This document shows positions 6,321 to 6,937 of a stretch of 6,937 nucleotides of DNA, in pieces. A program made the position numbers and the translations under genes. Every line of letters starts with the position of its first letter. Position 1 is the stretch's first letter. Source of the stretch: Clostridiales bacterium (GTDB lineage: Bacteria; Bacillota; Clostridia; Lachnospirales; CAG-274). The stretch covers positions 1,777-8,713 of the forward strand of contig JAJQCI010000191.1 in assembly GCA_021202835.1 (NCBI GenBank), written 5' to 3'. Below the pieces are notes generated by a model that saw only the letters and a list, made by a program, of their open reading frames with translations, was not told where the DNA came from and did not search any database.

Positions 6321-6872
6321 ATGATTATATTAATTTTAACTTTGGCGGTGCCTTATTTTTTATTCGGGGATTTTATTGTCTTCGGGGATGTGCCTTTGTG
6401 GAGATGTTTTCTGTATATGCTGCCCACAGGGCTGCTTGTGGCAGATATGGCGAATGTAAATACTCTTTTGGCTTTTATATGTCTGACAGCCGTTATGTTC
6501 GGGCTTATCTTTTTGGCATATAGATTCAGAGAATATAAGGCCTTTAGGATTATAAAAACAGTTGTTCTTATTTGCTTTTTTGCTCTTTTGTGCAAGCTTT
6601 TGGCAGAGGTTTTGTATATATTTTTATGGTATTTTTACAAGACCTATGAATGGGTAGGCTTGGCCCGTGTTTTGAAATATTTTCTTTTTTTGGAAAGAGT
6701 TAACGATGCGGCCTATGATATGTATTTCACTATTCTTGCTGTTATGGTTTTTATGCCCCTTGTAATGTGTTTTGACTTTAAATCAAGGGGAAAGGCACAT
6801 ATCGGCAGGGGCGTAATATATTTGCTTGTTCACATGTTTTTTATATATTTGTCAATTAAGCTTATGCCGTAG
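6321..6872 (+). CDS. Uncharacterised multi-pass membrane protein
   Basis: The 183-residue protein is strongly hydrophobic. Likely membrane segments are about 1-20, 26-43, 47-67, 77-103, 133-152 and 163-180; the second is the least certain, so five or six spans are expected. Short charged connections are RFREYKAFR (68-76), the region 105-132 with TYEW and LERVND, and FKSRGKAHIGR (153-163). No catalytic motif or known domain was recognised. I chose ATG 6321 because GGGGAG (6311-6316) lies 4 bases before it. A TTG at 6309 in the same frame would add four residues, but it has no ribosome binding site and would overlap this one. The gene lies just after the terminator and no clear promoter is visible, so it may depend on read-through or an atypical promoter. 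It is T-rich, as expected for a protein full of Phe, Leu and Ile codons. It could pair functionally with the gene starting 26 bases downstream. Confidence 0.8.
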   Translation: MIILILTLAVPYFLFGDFIVFGDVPLWRCFLYMLPTGLLVADMANVNTLLAFICLTAVMFGLIFLAYRFREYKAFRIIKTVVLICFFALLCKLLAEVLYIFLWYFYKTYEWVGLARVLKYFLFLERVNDAAYDMYFTILAVMVFMPLVMCFDFKSRGKAHIGRGVIYLLVHMFFIYLSIKLMP

Positions 6873-6898
6873 AATAATTATATGCTGGGGGAGAAAAA

Positions 6899-6937
6899 AT
6901 GATTAAAGAAAAGCTTAAGAATTTTGTGTGTATTTGT
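6899..6937 (+). CDS. Start of an unidentified gene, cut by the window end
   Basis: Only 13 codons are visible (MIKEKLKNFVCIC). The ATG at 6899 has GGGGGAG at 6887-6893 with 5 bases spacing, a strong ribosome binding site. A basic N-terminus followed by hydrophobic residues could be the beginning of a signal sequence or membrane segment, but too little is present to say. It is 26 bases after the membrane protein gene and is likely cotranscribed with it. Confidence 0.65.
   Translation, partial: MIKEKLKNFVCIC

Overview
The window looks like a chromosomal housekeeping locus of a low-to-middle GC Firmicute, most likely a Clostridia member. The gene order dxs-tlyA-nadK-argR-recN is the conserved order of that group. 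Codon choice (many AGA/AGG and ATA codons), strong AGGAG/GGGG-type ribosome binding sites and a Gram-positive type lipoprotein agree with this. A Lachnospiraceae-like or related gut anaerobe is plausible, but the sequence does not settle the family. All genes are on the + strand and no IS element, tRNA, rRNA, CRISPR or phage gene is visible.

Region 1 (2-3506) is a tight operon-like run. It holds the C-terminal three quarters of dxs (isoprenoid precursor synthesis; the N-terminus is outside the window), tlyA (S4-domain rRNA 2'-O-methyltransferase), nadK (NAD kinase) and argR (arginine repressor). dxs/tlyA and tlyA/nadK overlap by 4 bases (ATGA and GTGA), and argR starts 21 bases after nadK.

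Region 2 (3507-3639) is the most interesting part: 133 non-coding bases before recN. A near-consensus sigma-A promoter (TTGACA-17-TAAAAT) lies over the end of argR. Just downstream is a 92-base imperfect palindrome with a 17-bp closing stem, whose only two non-Watson-Crick pairs are G-U wobbles on the + strand RNA. An inner hairpin and two purine-rich internal strands complete it. Its 3' arm can alternatively pair with the weak recN ribosome binding site. This has the architecture of a cis-regulatory leader, although a dispersed palindromic repeat is a real alternative. I could not match it to a known riboswitch class.

Region 3 (3640-6299) is recN (SMC-like DNA repair ATPase), followed after 13 bases by a lipoprotein with a very acidic linker, then an intrinsic terminator. 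In many spore-formers spoIVB and spo0A follow recN; here they do not. Region 4 (6300-6937) holds an unrecognised multi-pass membrane protein and the first 13 codons of another gene with a near-identical translation start region.

Most of the window is ordinary conserved genome. The recN leader is the only strong candidate for something undescribed.
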